Of a DNA stretch of 64,000 nt, positions 60,319-64,000 are shown in pieces. Source of the DNA: Pristionchus mayeri (taxonomy: Eukaryota > Nematoda > Chromadorea > Rhabditida > Neodiplogasteridae). The stretch's first letter is position 1. Each line of letters begins with the position of its first letter. The stretch is taken from assembly GCA_036245805.1 (NCBI GenBank), contig BTRK01000006.1, forward strand, positions 20,120,365-20,184,364, read 5' to 3'. The notes beneath the pieces are model-generated. The model ran no database searches, was not told the origin of the DNA, and saw only the letters and a program-made list of their open reading frames with translations. The translations under genes and the position numbers were made by a program.

Positions 60319-60599
60319 AAAAAGAAAACTCACAAATATACGTCATCAGAGTATTCTGTAAAGACACCTATTTTCAAAATGTTTCCTTCCCCAAAAATTC
60401 CAGAGCACTTGTCGATGATATCATGATAAACTTTGTGGAATGTAAGACAATGGAAACTTTTTCCGTATGTGATATGCTTCAAGAAGTCAAAAATGCCCAT
60501 GTCCATGTTCGCTTTGTTTATCCATATCTTAGAAAGCTTTTAATCATAAAATTAGGCCAGAAAAAGCTCACCATTGCACGATACGGTCTTAATTGGTGA
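60156..60599 (+). pseudogene. C-terminal fragment of an F-box-type gene
   Basis: A 147-codon frame that begins in the right arm of the palindrome and ends at TGA 60597-60599. It includes IIFSTLENPRKQSFEKSVIL, SRALVDDIMINFVECKTME, MLQEVKNAHVHVRFVYPYL and KLLIIKLGQKKLTIARYG. The strand/helix rhythm resembles the C-termini of the 1.9-kb and 54-kb F-box genes. No F-box is present upstream, so this is a partial copy; it could also be a terminal exon of a gene broken by the palindrome. Confidence 0.4.
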
Positions 60600-60609
60600 C
60601 CAAACTCCC

Positions 60610-62195
60610 ATTTTGACAAGTTATTGCACATAACTGCTGAGTTGAAGCGAGAAATATACACCAAACGAGGCATTGGGAGGTCAATAAAGAAGAAGAAATT
60701 TATTTTTCGTTTTGTTTCCTCAAAGTGTTCACTATGCGATTAGAAATATTTAAAAATGCGTGGAATATACGGATAAAGGAACTTGATTAGTATACATTAC
60801 AAAACTGACTTCAATCTGAAGCAGTTTTGTCGTCTCATCACGGGAAATTACTGATCTTTCTACCATTTCCTGTGTCGTCTTGCACACCTACAAGTACTTA
60901 GCTGAATGATTTTATTAGTCATGCAAACAACGAAAACCCACCTCTCTCAATCTCAAAAGAGATTGAACATTCATGAAGCTGAACAAATTCCTCATAAAAT
61001 TTCCAGGAGGACTCAAGAACTCGACATTCATCTCTCACCAGTTCGAGAAAATATATAAATAATAAACTGATGATTGAAAAGAATAGTGGTGAGAAGCGTC
61101 CCTTTGATCGTAAAGTGAAGAATTACCGTACACACAACGCTTAAAATAGGTGGCCCTCTCTAAGGTGGCGAGATAGCACGCGACTTGAAGAGAGTGCGTC
61201 CCTAGGTGAAACATATTCCAACCGGGCGCGCGTTTGCATTTACTCCTTTAAAAGGTGAGGTAGAGTTTCGGCTGCGACCAGCCGCGTCTTTTTGTCGAGC
61301 TGGTCTCGCCACGAAACTGATAGAAGCCTTCTTTTCTCCCCCTCTCACGCATTCTCACATATTTGAAATTTTGCCTATCACTCACCGCTCTCTGGCATAG
61401 TAGGCAAAATATTTTATTTTTGATGTCTTAGTACTACTACTACTCAGTGAGTAGTCTTTTTGATCATAACTCAATCAGTTCTCGGTAGATCTTCTAGGTT
61501 TCAAAGTTACACGGTTTATTTTTGTGCACATTTTGAGACCAGTTCCACCTCTCTAGCACTTTTCCATGGAGCATTCTACTACATCTAATGCTACTCAAAA
61601 CGGGAATAGCCTTTTGAAAACTGTTCCCCACTTCCACCAGTGGCTCGTAACACCTTAGTTACAACTTTAACTTTTTTTTATGAAGATGCCACGCTTTCCG
61701 TTTTATATTGGGTTCTAATCTTCAGAATGAGAGTTCGCAATCACCGTGTACTTCCCCCCTCACTGCTCTTCCATGAAGATTTAGATGCGCACTGTGCCTC
61801 CTCCAGTTATGTCCTCCGCCATTGGGAGTATTTCCAGAGCTATGATTGTTCTACCTGTGGCCCCGTGAAAAGGAACCAGAACATCTAAGATTGTGAATTC
61901 AATTCTTCATTGTCTATTCAATTCTATTGAGAAATAATTGTCTTTTTTAAAATTAGATATTCACTTCAAGTAGAATATACCTTCGTCTAACTTTTGACAT
62001 ATTGCTGTCATAAAAATTTTTTTATAAAAGTTGTTACAGCATAAGTTACCCTTTAATTCGAGTTGTTGAGAATGCTAGTATGCATGTGTAAGCACAAAAT
62101 ACATTTATTGCTTTTCAAACTATTGGCATCAATACGATAAATCGAAAACGACACAGATTAGGGGAGTTAAGTGGTAACCGTTGACATTAGCGATC
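60610..62195. other. intergenic
   Basis: A 1.6-kb stretch with short open frames only. A GC-richer piece at about 61150-61390 and a plus frame at 61640-61888 show no motif. Nothing else is supported. Confidence 0.35.
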
Positions 62196-62201
62196 AATTC
62201 T

Positions 62202-64000
62202 TCAATAGTGTTCGATTGACATATTTTTGACGGGTGCATCCTCCATCCGAACTCGACTGCGACTGCCCTTCTTCTCCTTGGGAAGGAACGGGATAAATCT
62301 GTAATTGGATCTAATTTCGTGGTTACGTTGTAATATGAAAGTACCTGGAACAGGCAAGTCGGTCAATGACCTTCTGAATTGATTTCGGGTATGAATATAC
62401 ATCATCGTGATGATCCCCATCGTGCATGACTCCTCTCTCAGGGAGACCTCTTTGAGTGCGAGTTGCACCTGTCTTTAGCTATCAAGCGTTTACTTTTCAA
62501 TCGTGTTGCTGACCTCCGACGGTGTTGTCGAGAATGCACGCTCCAATGAACATGGGCAGCGTGAGGAGAACGTGAGCAGCTGATCAATCTCATTCACACC
62601 TGCCATTCACATTATTCTCTCTTCGTCATGTATATGTTCACCGGTGTGTACGGGGTGGGCTTTGAAGTATCCAGGAATGATCATTCCCACCATGAGTGAG
62701 AAGCCGAGTATAGCCATATTCCGGGTTAGAGTCATGTCGACCTGCTCATCTACCCATAGCTACGGTCTCGTGACTGTCCCACCTGCTGAAGGTTAGCAAT
62801 GGCCACTCCGCTGACCATAGCCATTGATGATGCCAGAACCCCGCCCACTAGAGGCTCAGGAATCGTTGAGAGAATCGCGCCGATCTTAGAATCAATATTA
62901 TATCGCAGTGAACTGGAGGAAAGTCTGACCTTAGTGAACAGTCCAAGAGCAATAAGCAGAACACCTGCACAAACCATCGTCCATCGAGAGGCAACCTGCA
63001 ATAAAAGTCATAAAAAATATTATATTTGTACCAGCACGCTCGCAGCCCCCTTCGGCATTCTACGAGAGTGAACGGGCCTCTGGAGCTCGTCCGTTTTGCA
63101 AAGAAATGGGCGAAAAAGTTCGCCCATTTCTCTATTCATTAGGTTATTTTTTTCAAAACGTAAAAATTGTAAACTGTTGGATAGAGGGCTTCGAGAATAA
63201 TCTGAATCGTCAAAGAGCGGCGCGTTTTTCTCAAAAAATAAATTTATTAAAAATTTCATATTATTTGCGCAGCATGATTTTTCGAACTATACATTCATGG
63301 CTCTATTATTACCTTATCTATTATATGTCTCACTCATTATATTATATGTCTCACCAACTCACTCTAGTCACTCCAATAACTCCTATGTTCTCAGTATGGG
63401 TGGTCATTCCAACACCAGTCCCTAGCCATCCAGAGATGAACGATCCTAGTCCTTCAGCGAGAATTCCTCGATTCACTGCATGCGAAGGGGGGCTTCGTTC
63501 CTGTTCAACATCTGCTCTCCTTGTTACCTTTGAGATGATCTACCTGAGATACTCTTGCAGCCGCGTGATAATCGCCAACTGACTCGATAACAGAAGTGAG
63601 AGCAGAGAGAATGAATCCCATGAGAAGACCCACGTGAAGTTTGGGAACGCCGAATTGCCCTTATTTATCTTATAGACTGTGCAATACATGCACTCTTTAC
63701 CTGGATGGGGAACCTTGAACCACGGAGCGTTTCTAAGCACTTCCATTGACGCTGCTTTGTCTAGTCTGGCTTCGCTTCCCGAGTCAGCAAGATCAGTGAC
63801 TGTGAGAAATAGGCAGAAGGCCCACGAGATGAGAATAGCGATGAGATACTGAATTGAATGGCTAGACCAATTGTTGCAGGTGGACTCACTGGATACTGTC
63901 CGAAGAGCGGCACTCTATACCAGTGGAATCGACCCTCTTTTACACCCGGAACTGGCACGCGAACCTCTGCCAGATACATAACAGTCGCAAAGAGAGCGAT
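62202..64000 (-). CDS. SLC23-type nucleobase/ascorbate transporter, C-terminal part
   Basis: A membrane permease of the nucleobase-ascorbate transporter family (ascorbate, xanthine or uric acid in other members). The N-terminus lies beyond the right edge. Exons on the minus strand, in order: VYL-like start with VPVPGVKEGRFHWYRVPLFG; an exon with LIAILISWAFCLFLTV; KLHVGLLMGFILSALTSVIE then ESVGDYHAAARVS; SHAVNRGILAEGLGSFISGW and TENIGVIGVTR; RWTMVCAGVLLIALGLFTK; IGAILSTIPEPLVGGVLASS; MTLTRNMAILGFSLMVGMII; and LPMFIGACILDNTVGG. The tail FIPFLPKEKKGSRSRVRMED ends at 62202-62204. The signature around ESVGDY, NRGI and the DN at the end of the last span are in place, and no frame break was seen. 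Confidence 0.85.

Overview
The window reads as nematode nuclear DNA. Evidence: many short GT-AG introns (about 40-70 bp) with TTTTCAG-type acceptors, families typical of nematodes (F-box proteins with long associated domains, a MATH-BTB protein, a large secreted vWA/EGF/C-type-lectin protein, Ser/Thr-rich linkers) and many mariner, hAT, CR1-like and foldback repeats. I cannot name the species; a rhabditid or diplogastrid worm is a reasonable guess. All family names come from reading motifs, not from a search.

Layout: 0.7-1.0 kb tRNA-derived SINE-like repeat; 1.2-1.8 kb 3' end of an unknown + gene; 1.9-2.9 kb complete five-exon F-box gene (-); 4.1-16.6 kb large secreted IRG-7-like vWA/EGF/C-type-lectin locus (+), broken by a palindromic element at 8.9 kb and carrying a mariner in an intron; 16.8-18.35 kb non-autonomous hAT with an 8-bp target duplication; 18.5-21.8 kb element with long terminal inverted repeats around a C2H2 zinc-finger gene (-); 22.6-24.1 kb likely single-pass membrane protein (+); 24.6-33.3 kb complete 11-exon MATH-BTB gene (-) whose introns hold two mariners, a MITE and a nest of foldback elements; 33.6-35.2 kb CR1-like LINE; 36.2-39.5 kb unknown exons and a frameshifted class I phosphatidylinositol transfer protein (-); 40.3-41.0 kb LINE endonuclease fragment; 42.5-43.9 kb Lys/Ser/Pro-rich gene (-); 44.1-48.3 kb type I membrane protein with repeated cysteine modules (+); 51.3-53.9 kb two small Cys-rich secreted genes (+) separated by a MITE; 54.1-56.1 kb complete 11-exon gene (-) that fuses an F-box to a TAZ zinc finger; 56.8-60.6 kb two fragments of F-box-type genes around a 1.9-kb foldback and a 1.07-kb palindrome; 62.2-64 kb SLC23 nucleobase/ascorbate transporter (-), open at the right edge.

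Two themes stand out. First, there are several predicted cullin-RING adaptors of both the SCF type (F-box) and the CUL3 type (MATH-BTB), including an F-box-TAZ fusion that I do not recognise as a described architecture; plants have a parallel in their BTB-TAZ proteins. Second, secreted or surface-exposed proteins, one of a family linked to pathogen response, lie among them. Rapidly evolving gene families and inverted-repeat transposons make this look like a worm chromosome arm or accessory region.
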